This document shows, piece after piece, positions 24,683-31,690 of a stretch of DNA of 34,140 nt. The position numbers were made by a program, and so were the translations under genes. Location: contig NZ_JACJPX010000084.1 in NCBI RefSeq assembly GCF_014696315.1, forward strand, positions 1-34,140, given 5' to 3'. Every line of letters begins with the position of its first letter. The first letter of the stretch is position 1. Under the pieces are notes generated by a model, which searched no databases, was not told the origin of the DNA, and was given only the letters and a program-made list of their open reading frames with translations. This DNA comes from Calothrix membranacea FACHB-236 (GTDB lineage: Bacteria; Cyanobacteriota; Cyanobacteriia; Cyanobacteriales; Nostocaceae).

Positions 24683-25327
24683 ATGTCAGTAATTGCGTTT
24701 ATTAATCAAAAAGGTGGTTGCAGTAAGTCAACATCCGCCGTTCACATCAGCTATTGGCTATCTCGCAAAGGTCATAAAGTCCACTTGCTAGATGCCGACG
24801 CTCAACGTAGCAGTTCTATTTGGCTCCAGTCGATGGAGTCTAACTCAATTCCCACTACTGTGCTGCAATCACCAGATGAACTCTTAGAGCAAATCCCAGA
24901 TTTAGCGCAAGAGTGTGATTATCTAATTGTAGATGGGCCAGCTGGTTTATCTGAAGCTAGCAGGGCAATCTTATTCAGAACTGACCTAGCTATAGTTCCC
25001 TGTCAGCCGACAGGTTTAGATTTGCAATCTGCTAGTGATGCGGTGCGGTTAATCAAGCAGGCTCAGTCTGTGCGCGGTGGTGCGCCCAAGGCCACAATAT
25101 TTATTAGCCGTGCTGTTAAGGGGACAAAGTTACTCGATGAAGCGATCGCACTCCTGTCTAAAACAAAAGATGTGACGGTGCTAAAGACAGTGATTCACCA
25201 AAAACAAGCGATCGCTGACACCTTTGGTCAAGCTGCCACAATTTGGGACTTATCGGGACGACCAGCAGCTGAGTCTCAACGGGAATATGAGCGACTATTC
25301 AAAGAAATCATGGGGATGCTCAAATGA
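24683..25327 (+). CDS. parA: ParA-type partition ATPase
   Basis: 214 residues, the short form without N-terminal HTH (type Ib-like). Deviant Walker A KGGCSKST near residues 10-17, switch/Walker A' region LLDADAQRSSSIW, Walker B YLIVDGPAGL and the downstream IVPCQPTGLDLQSA motif are all present. ParA binds DNA non-specifically with ATP and positions plasmids when stimulated by a ParB/ParG partner. It overlaps the next gene by 4 bp. Autorepression of short ParA loci is normally by the small RHH partner, consistent with the iterons at the start codon. Confidence 0.93.
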   Translation: MSVIAFINQKGGCSKSTSAVHISYWLSRKGHKVHLLDADAQRSSSIWLQSMESNSIPTTVLQSPDELLEQIPDLAQECDYLIVDGPAGLSEASRAILFRTDLAIVPCQPTGLDLQSASDAVRLIKQAQSVRGGAPKATIFISRAVKGTKLLDEAIALLSKTKDVTVLKTVIHQKQAIADTFGQAATIWDLSGRPAAESQREYERLFKEIMGMLK

Positions 25328-25683
25328 CTAAAAAACGAAAGCCCCTCGATGATGCCTTGGCGCGTGAGTTTGTCTATGGTCAACAGGATGAACTAAAAGA
25401 ACCAGAGCAAGTAATAACTCAAACCCAACAAGAGCCTGAACCACAGCCAGAGCCAGAACCCCAACCAAATACATTACCCACACCCACACCTCAACCCATC
25501 AAGCCTAGTATTATGTCTCAACTCCGTCCGACCACTCCCAAGGAAGCGACAATTAGACTTACTGTGGATTTATCTGAGTCGATGCACCGCAAGCTGTCTA
25601 TGTTAGCGGCGAGGACGGGGAGGAAAAAAGCTGAGATTGTGCGTTTTCTGTTGGATGAAGCACTTAAGGATGTAGAAGATTAA
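25324..25683 (+). CDS. RHH partition partner (ParG-like)
   Basis: 119 residues, overlapping parA by 4 bp (ATGA). The first 25 residues are basic, residues 25-65 form a Pro/Gln/Glu linker, and the C-terminal 45 residues are a ribbon-helix-helix: EATIRLTVDLSESMHRKLSMLAARTGRKKAEIVRFLLDEAL. A flexible N-terminus plus C-terminal RHH is the ParG plan, where the tail stimulates ParA and the RHH binds centromere/operator repeats. The TAATGCAG clusters are its probable sites. Confidence 0.85.
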   Translation: MTKKRKPLDDALAREFVYGQQDELKEPEQVITQTQQEPEPQPEPEPQPNTLPTPTPQPIKPSIMSQLRPTTPKEATIRLTVDLSESMHRKLSMLAARTGRKKAEIVRFLLDEALKDVED

Positions 25684-25708
25684 TGCAGTAATTGATGCAG
25701 TAATGCAG
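25681..25708. repeat. Iteron cluster 3 after the partition genes
   Basis: TAATGCAG at 25681-25688, a variant TAATTGATGCAG (25689-25700) and TAATGCAG at 25701-25708. The first unit includes the stop codon of the ParG-like gene. Together with clusters 1 and 2 it brackets the locus. Confidence 0.7.
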
Positions 25709-25719
25709 TATTTAAGTAA

Positions 25720-25881
25720 ATAAGTTTATCAGTAAATGATTGGCTTCAGGATTTTCCAGCACTCGTGTTAATTTATGAAATCGACAAAAAAGATGTTGAT
25801 TTTCCTAATGACCTGCTGACAGTTTTGAGTGAATTTGAAATTAAAGAAACTGGAGAACGATTGCGTATTGAGCCAGGATAA
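25720..25881 (+). pseudogene. Possible gene fragment without a standard start
   Basis: A 53-codon frame open between stops, reading VNDWLQDFPALVLIYEID...NDLLTVLSEFEIKETGERLRIEPG, which looks like genuine protein. The only usable start is GTG at 25765. I do not recognise it; it may be the tail of a gene whose 5' end was lost. The stretch from 25882 to 26519 has no gene, only the terminator and hairpins listed. Confidence 0.3.
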
Positions 25882-25907
25882 ACGCAAAAATCTGCTGTTC
25901 GTCCTTC

Positions 25908-25944
25908 AAGGCGATCCTGTTGTAATGACTGCGGTCGCCTTTTG
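25908..25944 (+). terminator. Probable terminator after the partition locus
   Basis: AAGGCGA (25908-25914) pairs with TCGCCTT (25935-25941), followed by TT. The loop is long (20 bases), so strength is uncertain. Confidence 0.4.
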
Positions 25945-26068
25945 TATCTTAAATTGCTGCAATATCAGCACTGGTCGTCAGAAAGTTTTTGTTTGTCCTA
26001 GTTAGCGTTAGTGACTCAGAAAAGCGACTTCCTCTATATTTTTAGCTACAGCTAAAGCGGCAAGAGCT

Positions 26069-26089
26069 ATCTGGCGGATTCCGCCAGAT
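26069..26089. other. Perfect 9-bp hairpin
   Basis: ATCTGGCGG, loop ATT, CCGCCAGAT. No T run on either side. It lies in the gene-free stretch 25882-26519; role unknown. Confidence 0.4.
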
Positions 26090-26383
26090 GTGTAGGTCAA
26101 TCAAGTAGCAAAGAAGGTGGATGAACATTACCAATGCTGCGATCGCACAGAATCGCCTACTTTTTGAGCTTTGAGTTAATGCAATATCAGCATAGGTAGG
26201 TGAAGCCAATTGGCTTAACCCTGACAAAAGCTATGTGGGGAATCTTATTATAGGAGGCTTTGACTAAAAAACGGACATATTAAAAATGTTGGAATAACAA
26301 ATCAAAGTTTGTGAACCATTAAGGTTGACAAATTTCCTAAAGGTAAAGGAACCACATAGGAACACTTTACTTGGGGTGATAAA

Positions 26384-26410
26384 CAGGCTGGTGATACTTC
26401 ACCCAGCCTG
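26384..26410 (+). other. GC-rich hairpin upstream of small membrane gene
   Basis: CAGGCTGG-TGA pairs with TCACCCAGCCTG, one bulge, loop TACT. It lies 110 bp before the 26520 gene and may be in its 5' leader. Confidence 0.35.
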
Positions 26411-26519
26411 AGCGCATCCTGTAAATCCCACAGCTACAAAAAGCAGAACCAGCTTGGTGGCCTGAGAAACGACCAAACTGGCTCTCAAATTCAAATACAT
26501 CAAAAAAGGGGTCAAAAAT

Positions 26520-26846
26520 ATGGCTAACAAAGCCAATTCTAAGCAAACTAACACTAACTCTAATGATAAGCCAAAGCCAAAGGCTGACCTGCCAAAGGTC
26601 AACCTCGTTACAAGAGTCAGAAGCATTTTAGGAAGAACTCTCAAAGTAACTTCACCTCTTGTTTTAATAGCTGGCGTTGTTGTTAGTGGAGTTGTTGGTG
26701 CAGTAGTAGCTCAACGAGTTCTTTCTGTAGTTGAGTCATCTACCTGCGGAGCATCGGTAAACTTCAAATCTTCCCCTTCGTCCCTTTTGGACTTTCAACT
26801 AAAAAAGGAGGCTTGCAGTAATCCACCTGAGACAGCAGCTAAGTAG
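26520..26846 (+). CDS. Small single-pass membrane protein
   Basis: 108 residues, with AAAAGGGG a few bases before the ATG at 26520. Residues 1-25 are Asn/Lys/Ser rich and basic. A hydrophobic segment VTSPLVLIAGVVVSGVVGAVVAQ (about 43-65) is the one membrane span, and the C-terminal 40 residues contain two Cys (STCGASVN, KEACSN). The positive-inside rule suggests a cytoplasmic N-terminus. Family not recognised. Followed by a terminator at 26886. Confidence 0.55.
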   Translation: MANKANSKQTNTNSNDKPKPKADLPKVNLVTRVRSILGRTLKVTSPLVLIAGVVVSGVVGAVVAQRVLSVVESSTCGASVNFKSSPSSLLDFQLKKEACSNPPETAAK

Positions 26847-26885
26847 CTCATTTTAAATGCGCCACGCGTGTCGTATTTGATAAGT

Positions 26886-26913
26886 GAAGGCGATCAAGGT
26901 TGTGATCGCTTTC
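26886..26913 (+). terminator. Rho-independent-type terminator
   Basis: GAAGGCGATCA (26886-26896) pairs with TGATCGCTTTC (26903-26913), one G-T pair, loop of 6, then TTCCTCT. It is placed 40 bp after the small membrane protein gene. Confidence 0.6.
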
Positions 26914-26970
26914 TTCCTCTAAGAAAAATTGCTAGTTAAATGCAGCCGCGATCGCTCAACACCCACCAAC

Positions 26971-26994
26971 GAAAAACCTCGACGTAAATCGAGG
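26971..26994 (-). terminator. Terminator of the Ssl1498-like gene
   Basis: On the minus strand CCTCGA, loop TTTACG, TCGAGG, then TTTTTC. It lies 58 bp after the stop of the gene ending at 27053. Confidence 0.7.
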
Positions 26995-27052
26995 CAAGAG
27001 AGAGAAATCCTTTCTTTCAAGCTTGAGATACCGAAACCGTTGTCTAAAAATC

Positions 27053-27223
27053 CTAGCTAACACTAATACCAACCAAAACTAGAGTAGTGACAAGCAATGT
27101 AGCGAACACACCCTGTAAAACGTATTTGCGTTGTTCCCAAATTGCAGGGTATTCAGCGTAGTAAACCTTGGGTTCAGTTGCGTAGTTGTTGAGAACGCCG
27201 TCTTCATTAACTGTGGTGTACAT
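27053..27223 (-). CDS. Ssl1498-family light-harvesting-like peptide
   Basis: A 56-residue gene on the minus strand. It begins MYTTVNEDGVLNNYATEPKV, continues with YYAEYPAIWEQRKY and ends in one membrane helix, VLQGVFATLLVTTLVLVGI. This order matches the small cyanobacterial Ssl1498 family, described as light-harvesting-like and related in setting to high-light-inducible proteins of the thylakoid. It has its own promoter (27261-27289) and terminator (26971-26994), so it is an autonomous single-gene unit. Such genes are normally chromosomal; a copy among plasmid maintenance genes is unusual. Start fixed by the family N-terminus. Confidence 0.8.
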   Translation of the reverse strand: MYTTVNEDGVLNNYATEPKVYYAEYPAIWEQRKYVLQGVFATLLVTTLVLVGISVS

Positions 27224-27260
27224 AGTTTTTTTATTCTTTATTTATTAACTTATGTAAATT

Positions 27261-27289
27261 AATATAACAATATTGTTACAATTGGTCAA
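27261..27289 (-). promoter_or_regulatory. Sigma70-type promoter with operator palindrome
   Basis: On the minus strand TTGACC (27289-27284), exactly 17 bp, then TATATT (27266-27261), about 38 bp before the Ssl1498-like ATG. The perfect palindrome TAACAATATTGTTA (27265-27278) fills the spacer up to the -10 box, a position for a repressor. Confidence 0.6.
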
Positions 27290-27455
27290 CAAGACTTGAC
27301 AACAAAAAGCTGATAGCGTTACCAAGAAGCGCTTATCAGAAATTGGGTACTCAGATAACTGGACACAGCAAACACACTCGTGCGCTCCAAGATGATACTG
27401 TCAAGGTAATTATCATGATGGATGACGCGCTCACTCAGTTGCGGAAAGTCCAGTT

Positions 27456-27475
27456 TTACCTAGACATTACCTAGA
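27456..27475 (+). promoter_or_regulatory. Direct repeats TTACCTAGA before the 27477 gene
   Basis: TTACCTAGA at 27456-27464 and 27467-27475, 11 bp apart, the second abutting the ATG at 27477. The 10-mer ACATTACCTA (27464-27473) recurs at 28304-28313, directly before the ATG at 28314. Probably a common operator for these genes. Confidence 0.5.
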
Positions 27476-27476
27476 T

Positions 27477-28178
27477 ATGAGCAATACAGGGAAGAGTAAA
27501 AAGCTGGCATCTTTTAACTGTGACCAAAAGATGTGGGAGCAGTTTATCGCCCGTTGCCAGTCCAAAGGCACGACAGCAACAGCCACACTCACCCGATATA
27601 TCGAACTCTACCTAGATGGTTCCCTAGATGACCTTGATGTAATTGCTCTTCATAATTTAGATAAACGCCTGGACTCTAGAATAAAAGCGAGTGTTGAGGA
27701 ATACCTAGATAAATACTTGGCTGCTAGTCAAAGTAGTAGTGACAACTCAACTCAAACGATATTGGCTATTTGCGAACGACTTAGCGAGATGGAGTCACAA
27801 TTGTCAGGCTTTTCTAATAGCCAACAAGCAGCTAAAAGTGACTATCTTGCAGACTTAGAAGAAAAAATTGAGGAAATGACAGCCCGAATGACACAGTTGG
27901 CTGATGCCATTATTAAAATTCAAAATTACCTTAATAACCAACCGCAGCGGCGCAATAAATCGTACAACAATTCATCCTATCGAAAGCAAACTCCTCGTAT
28001 TCAACCGCTAACGGAAGAAGGTTTAGCGGCAAGACTTCATGTAAGTGTAGAAACTATACGCGAGCAGCGAGTTAATCTGCCACCACCACTTTTTGTGGCA
28101 TGGTGCAAGGGTAAGGATAAATCTGGTATAGGGTGGGAGTTTAATCAGGATACAGGCTTATATCATTCGGTAAGTTAG
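27477..28178 (+). CDS. Coiled-coil DNA-binding-like protein
   Basis: 233 residues. The first 55 (KKLASFNCDQKMWEQFIARCQSKGTTATATLTRYIELYLDG) resemble an RHH domain with strand, helix and second helix. Residues 60-155 form a long coiled coil, including EEKIEEMTARMTQLADAIIKIQNYL. A basic linker (QPQRRNKSYNNSSYRKQ) leads to a C-terminal winged-like segment LTEEGLAARLHVSVETIREQR...GKDKSGIGWEFN. The plan recalls plasmid-encoded KfrA-like or partition-associated proteins, but I do not recognise the family. It heads a plus-strand set with two short coiled-coil genes. Confidence 0.6.
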   Translation: MSNTGKSKKLASFNCDQKMWEQFIARCQSKGTTATATLTRYIELYLDGSLDDLDVIALHNLDKRLDSRIKASVEEYLDKYLAASQSSSDNSTQTILAICERLSEMESQLSGFSNSQQAAKSDYLADLEEKIEEMTARMTQLADAIIKIQNYLNNQPQRRNKSYNNSSYRKQTPRIQPLTEEGLAARLHVSVETIREQRVNLPPPLFVAWCKGKDKSGIGWEFNQDTGLYHSVS

Positions 28179-28313
28179 TATTTTGATTAATTTCTATTCC
28201 AGAATTTTTGATTTTACAGATTCGCGCTCTTAATGCCATCGCTGTCTCAGGTAGCCACTATCAAATAAGCTTTCATATATTGACTGTTATTAGGATTTTT
28301 CAAACATTACCTA

Positions 28314-28514
28314 ATGAAACCAGAAACTAGAGGTGTTTTGCTGAAAGCTTACGCCGAACTACATAAAATCGTTGAAGAATTGTATGAAGCACATGACAAA
28401 GCAGTTGAAAACAATGATTTTGATGATGCTAGCCTACTAGCCAGTAGAGCCGATAGACTTTATGAAGAGATTGAAAATTTGGAAATTGTGATTTCGGAAC
28501 TGGAGGACAGATGA
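28314..28514 (+). CDS. Small acidic coiled-coil protein
   Basis: 66 residues, almost all helix: LLKAYAELHKIVEELYEAHDKAVENN, a turn, then LLASRADRLYEEIENLEIVISELEDR, suggesting a helical hairpin. ATG at 28314 directly follows the shared ACATTACCTA motif. Overlaps the next gene by 4 bp. Function unknown; probably forms a complex with the neighbouring helical protein. Confidence 0.55.
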   Translation: MKPETRGVLLKAYAELHKIVEELYEAHDKAVENNDFDDASLLASRADRLYEEIENLEIVISELEDR

Positions 28515-28699
28515 AAACTGTTGAACAACTAAAGACCCGCATTAAAGAACTTAGCGCTTTAGCTGTCACCTTCAGTAAAAAAGCCACTGAGGTATGTTTG
28601 ACCGACCGGGAACAGGCTAAACAGTACAGGCAACAGGCAAGAGAAGCTAGCAGAAGTTGCCAAGTTTTAATACAGGAGCTAAAACGTCAAGAGAGTTAA
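28511..28699 (+). CDS. Small basic helical protein
   Basis: 62 residues, ATGA overlap with the preceding gene. A two-helix pattern (TVEQLKTRIKELSALAVTFSKKATEV, DREQAKQYRQQAREASRSCQVLIQEL) with net positive charge, complementary to its acidic partner. Unknown family. Confidence 0.5.
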   Translation: MKTVEQLKTRIKELSALAVTFSKKATEVCLTDREQAKQYRQQAREASRSCQVLIQELKRQES

Positions 28700-28886
28700 T
28701 TGAGCTATGATCGCGCAATCAGATTATGCGAATGTCTTCTGGTGAAATGTCGCTGAAGCAGAGCGATCGCTCTGCTGGAGGTCACAAGCTTTGATGGTCT
28801 GTCCGTCCCGTGCCTGACCCAACTTAATGATTGCTCGCTCGTACTCGTTGGGGTCGTTTGGCTAGAGAATCCTTTCAACCCATAAA

Positions 28887-28947
28887 TTTCTGGACATCCA
28901 GAAAAACAATAACTCTAAGAGCGTTATTAATCTCTGCGGGCGATCAC
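28887..28947 (+). repeat. Dispersed 60-bp repeat, copy F
   Basis: TTTCTGGACATCCAGAAA (28887-28904), CAATAACTCTAAGAGCG, TTATTAATCTC, then GGGCGATCAC in place of the terminal HIP1. Confidence 0.7.
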
Positions 28948-28955
28948 AACATTGA

Positions 28956-29074
28956 GGCGATCGCCTAACAGTCATTCTTTTGTCTTACAACGTCTTACGT
29001 TTTAGCCAGGATTTTTGTTTTGTAAGACATTACGCGCCAAGAGGCTGAGAGAGCAGCACGCGATTAGCGATCGC
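28956..29074. repeat. Duplicated non-coding module, copy 2
   Basis: Flanked by HIP1 octamers. TGTCTTACAA (28981-28990) and its reverse complement (29020-29029) are followed by GAGGCTGAGAGAGCAGCACG and GATTAGCGATCGC. Compared with copy 1 (23281-23432) the inverted repeats are kept and the segment between them is about 30 bp shorter. Confidence 0.6.
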
Positions 29075-29336
29075 CCTCCTTACACTCCGCCGCCTTGACA
29101 ATTGCGTCCAGAACCTTCTCACTCTTGAGCCAATGTTGAGCAAAAAGTTTGCGCGGTCGTACCCCCTGAGTTCTTTTTCTATCAACCTTTTTGCCAAGTC
29201 AGATAATTTCATTGCTTACTTTTTTCTTACCAACGCCGATTTTCATAAGTTAACGCCTAATAAATACCAAGCTATTATTGATTTAAATCTATGTCTTGGT
29301 TTTGCATGTAAAAGCAGAAAAAATCACTTGCTGTTC

Positions 29337-29384
29337 TGTAAGACATAATTGATAAACGCCTTACAAGTGCGATTATGTCTTACA
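29337..29384. other. 13-bp perfect inverted repeat around a 22-bp loop
   Basis: TGTAAGACATAAT (29337-29349) and ATTATGTCTTACA (29372-29384). It is the third inverted pair built on GTCTTACA in the window, with an additional CTTACAA in the loop. Confidence 0.5.
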
Positions 29385-29518
29385 TGCTTAGCGGTAATCT
29401 ACTGGTGCGTTTTTCGGTAGATGCGATCGCATCCCTCATCTGTGCATCAAAGCGGCGATCGCAACTTAGAGCAATGCAAGTGAGAAGATGACACCTTTGA
29501 TTAGGTCAAACAAGCAAG

Positions 29519-29571
29519 GTGATCGCCAAAGGCGCTCTTAGAGCTATTTGCAACCTCTGGATGTCCAGAAA
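29519..29571 (-). repeat. Dispersed 60-bp repeat, copy G (inverted)
   Basis: Read on the minus strand: TTCTGGACATCCAGAG, then CAAATAGCTCTAAGAGCG, then GGCGATCAC. It matches copy F in the CTCTAAGAGCG core and end. Confidence 0.65.
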
Positions 29572-29602
29572 TTTAGATGGAGGTGGTTAAGCTTCTCATG
29601 CT

Positions 29603-29839
29603 TCAGCCCTGTTCATCAGGCTGTTTGTCCTCCTCTTCATTTTGATTACTAGAATCTCCACTTCCAGGTAACCTCATCGCACCAAAGGAATACCCTACTG
29701 CAACCTTGACCATATCAAAGTAAGCAGGTCGATTTTCTTTATCAATCACTGCCAAGCAAAGGGAACCAGACACTAAAAGGACTAAAATAGGAGATAGTAC
29801 GCCTTTGCCAAAGGCGGTACTGATTTTCTTGGTCATCAT
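29603..29839 (-). CDS. Small single-pass membrane protein
   Basis: 78 residues, with ACGAGG upstream of the ATG at 29839. A basic N-terminus (MMTKKISTAFGKG) precedes one hydrophobic segment, VLSPILVLLVSGSLCLAVI, then FDMVKVAVGYSFGA, and a Glu/Asp/Gln-rich C-terminal tail. Family unknown. It follows the two-TM paralogues on the same strand, separated by stem-loops at 29915-29949, so independent expression is likely. Confidence 0.5.
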   Translation of the reverse strand: MMTKKISTAFGKGVLSPILVLLVSGSLCLAVIDKENRPAYFDMVKVAVGYSFGAMRLPGSGDSSNQNEEEDKQPDEQG

Positions 29840-29914
29840 TTAAACCTCGTTTAGATTGTTGACAGTTATGGGCTGAGTGCCAATCAGCCTAAAAAATTGC
29901 TCAATTTCTGTTAG

Positions 29915-29949
29915 TAACCTTTGGTTGAGCGCCAATCAGCCAAAGGTTA
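29915..29949. other. 10-bp stem-loop between minus-strand genes
   Basis: TAACCTTTGG (29915-29924) pairs with CCAAAGGTTA (29940-29949), loop 15. The loop contains GAGCGCCAATCAG, near-repeated at about 29874 (GAGTGCCAATCAG). It lies 26 bp after the stop of the gene ending at 29975 and could be its terminator. Confidence 0.45.
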
Positions 29950-29974
29950 TTTGAATTATTCATAAGCTCAAAAA

Positions 29975-30973
29975 TTACTTATCAATTTTGTTACGTCCTT
30001 TGCTTTTAGGTAGCCAGAGATTTTCAACATTGATTTGAAAGTATGCCCACAGCAATTGCACAACAGCCTTAAGCATTTTCTTTCTGATAACCCAGATAGA
30101 ACGCTCCTGAGATTTCAGGAGTTGATGTGAGGCTTCTAGTTCAGCCACCCATTCTTCGGGGAAGATAATAATTAGTTGACCTGTCAAAGTCAGGGATATT
30201 TTATTTCGTTGTCCTAATAACAGCGCCAGCATAAAAATGCAGCAGAATGCTGGTATTCCCAAAAGCATAGATTGCTGTTGAAGCGCCTGCCGTGCCTGCG
30301 CCTGCTTTTTCAGCGCATCCGCCAGCCCCTGCTGCGTCCGCAGCCTAGACTTTGGCTCCCCTAAAGATGGCTTCTGTCCTTTCAGCAGAAGTTCCTGACC
30401 ATTGAGCGTCAGCGTTTGCACTTTCAGTGTCAGTTTCGGCTGGTTCGGCATCAGCAGTTCTTCAACCAAGTTATAGCTTGGGTTCTCCCCACGCACCCGA
30501 TGATCGAGCGTCAGTTCTTGCTCATTCAGCTTCAGCAGTCGTTGAATCAACGAATCCCCCGGAGGAAGTTCCCTCGGTGCCCACTCATTGAGCCTCAGTT
30601 CCTGAACCCACAACTTATTATTCAGTTCCTGTACCTGTAGCGTCAGTTCCAGCCCTTCCCTATTCGTTTCCTGAATCCCCAACTTATTTTTTATCTTTTG
30701 GGAATTTAGTGTTAGTTCCAACCCTTCCCTATTCAGTTCCAACCCATTGAGCGTCAGTTCCTTAACCCACAACTTATTATTCTGTTCCTGCACTTTCAAC
30801 GTTATGTCCAGACTATTGAGCGTCCTGTCCAGATCCCACAGATGCTTCAAAGGTGTGTACACTGTTGGGGCTTTTACAACTGAAAACCCTAGTGTGGCAA
30901 ATGTACACGGTACTATAATTAACCGCGTACACCAAATTCGTCTTAGTTTCCGTTTAGTACTCTTATCCACCAC
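29975..30973 (-). CDS. Two-TM protein of the PadR locus, paralogue with long repeat region
   Basis: 332 residues from GTG at 30973, chosen because GGGGG precedes it exactly as in the neighbouring paralogue; a TTG at 30988 would add five residues. N-terminal VDKSTKRKLRRIWCTRLIIVP...TLGFSVVKAPTVY is the first membrane segment. Residues about 50-215 are LTL(N/K)-type repeats, such as GLELTL, VQELNNKLWVQEL. The second membrane segment, LLGIPAFCCIFMLALLLG, precedes a conserved 90-residue tail KISLTLTGQLIIIFPEEWVAELEA...SIWVIRKKMLKAVVQLLWAYFQINVENLWLPKSKG. The tail and both TM regions match the 31042 gene; the middles differ. Function unknown. Confidence 0.65.
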   Translation of the reverse strand: MVDKSTKRKLRRIWCTRLIIVPCTFATLGFSVVKAPTVYTPLKHLWDLDRTLNSLDITLKVQEQNNKLWVKELTLNGLELNREGLELTLNSQKIKNKLGIQETNREGLELTLQVQELNNKLWVQELRLNEWAPRELPPGDSLIQRLLKLNEQELTLDHRVRGENPSYNLVEELLMPNQPKLTLKVQTLTLNGQELLLKGQKPSLGEPKSRLRTQQGLADALKKQAQARQALQQQSMLLGIPAFCCIFMLALLLGQRNKISLTLTGQLIIIFPEEWVAELEASHQLLKSQERSIWVIRKKMLKAVVQLLWAYFQINVENLWLPKSKGRNKIDK

Positions 30974-31041
30974 CTCAAATACCCCCAATGCTGTTGTACT
31001 AGTCAGCTAATAGTTATTTAGCTTTTCTTTAACCTCAAAAC

Positions 31042-31689
31042 TTACTCATCAATTTTTGTATGCCCTTTGCTTTTAGGTAGCCAGAAATTTTCAACATTGA
31101 TTTGAATGTGAAACGCCCAGAGCAATTCCAGAACAGACCAGAGCATAATCGTTCTGATAACCCAAATAGAGCGTTCCTCAGACTTCATCTGTTGATGTAA
31201 AGCTTCTAGCTCAGTAATACATTCTTCGGGAAGAACAATAATTAACTGACCCGTCAAAGTCAGAGATATTCGATTCCGCTGTCTCAATAACAGCAGCAGT
31301 ATTAGGATGAAGCAGAGTGCTGATATTCCTAAAAGTATAAATTGGTGTTGAGGCTCCTGTTCCTGCTCCTGCTGAAGCTTCAGCTTCAGATCCTGCCCCG
31401 CCTTCAGCGCCTGTAGCAGCGCCTCTGTATTCTGCTCCGTCTGTAGCAGCGCTTCTGTATCCTGCCCCGCCTTCAGCGCCTGCCCTTGCTTGATATCCCG
31501 CGCTATCGCCTCTAGCGCCTTCAGCGGGCGCACCTGCTGCTTCTGCTTCGGGAGAAGCATCTGTATCTGACTGTACACTGTTGGTATTTTTGCAACAAAA
31601 AAGCCTAATGCAGCGGATGCAAATAGACCTATAACCAACCGCTCACACCAAATTCGTTTTAGTTTTTGTTTAGTCTTTTTATCGACCAC
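31042..31689 (-). CDS. Two-TM protein of the PadR locus, short paralogue
   Basis: 215 residues from GTG at 31689, one base after the PadR stop, with GGGGGG about 8 bases upstream lying in the end of the padR gene. Segments: KTKQKLKRIWCERLVIGLFA...ALGFFVAK (TM1), a Gln/Leu/Ala/Lys repeat region with ALKAGQD twice and TEALLQ twice, FILLGISALCFILILLLLL (TM2), and the conserved tail ISLTLTGQLIIVLPEECITELEAL...FWLPKSKG. A 24-bp direct repeat (31390 and 31459) lies in the variable region. PadR-linked proteins of this kind are known from cyanobacteria without an assigned role. Confidence 0.65.
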   Translation of the reverse strand: MVDKKTKQKLKRIWCERLVIGLFASAALGFFVAKIPTVYSQIQMLLPKQKQQVRPLKALEAIARDIKQGQALKAGQDTEALLQTEQNTEALLQALKAGQDLKLKLQQEQEQEPQHQFILLGISALCFILILLLLLRQRNRISLTLTGQLIIVLPEECITELEALHQQMKSEERSIWVIRTIMLWSVLELLWAFHIQINVENFWLPKSKGHTKIDE

Positions 31690-31690
31690 A

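Larger units (their letters stand above)
28700..29602. other. Gene-free tract with repeats
   Basis: About 900 bp. It holds dispersed repeats F and G, copy 2 of the duplicated module, a 13-bp inverted repeat at 29337-29384 and HIP1 copies. Overlapping frames at 29030-29212 (minus) and 29133-29348 (plus) lack recognisable domains and clear ribosome sites. Confidence 0.5.

Noticed and set aside
26042-26227. 61-codon minus-strand frame with one hydrophobic stretch
   Set aside because: Runs across a perfect hairpin and HIP1 copy; no upstream ribosome site; weak composition.
29030-29348. Overlapping frames on both strands (60 and 71 codons)
   Set aside because: They cover the duplicated non-coding module and mutually overlap; neither has a domain or a good ribosome site.
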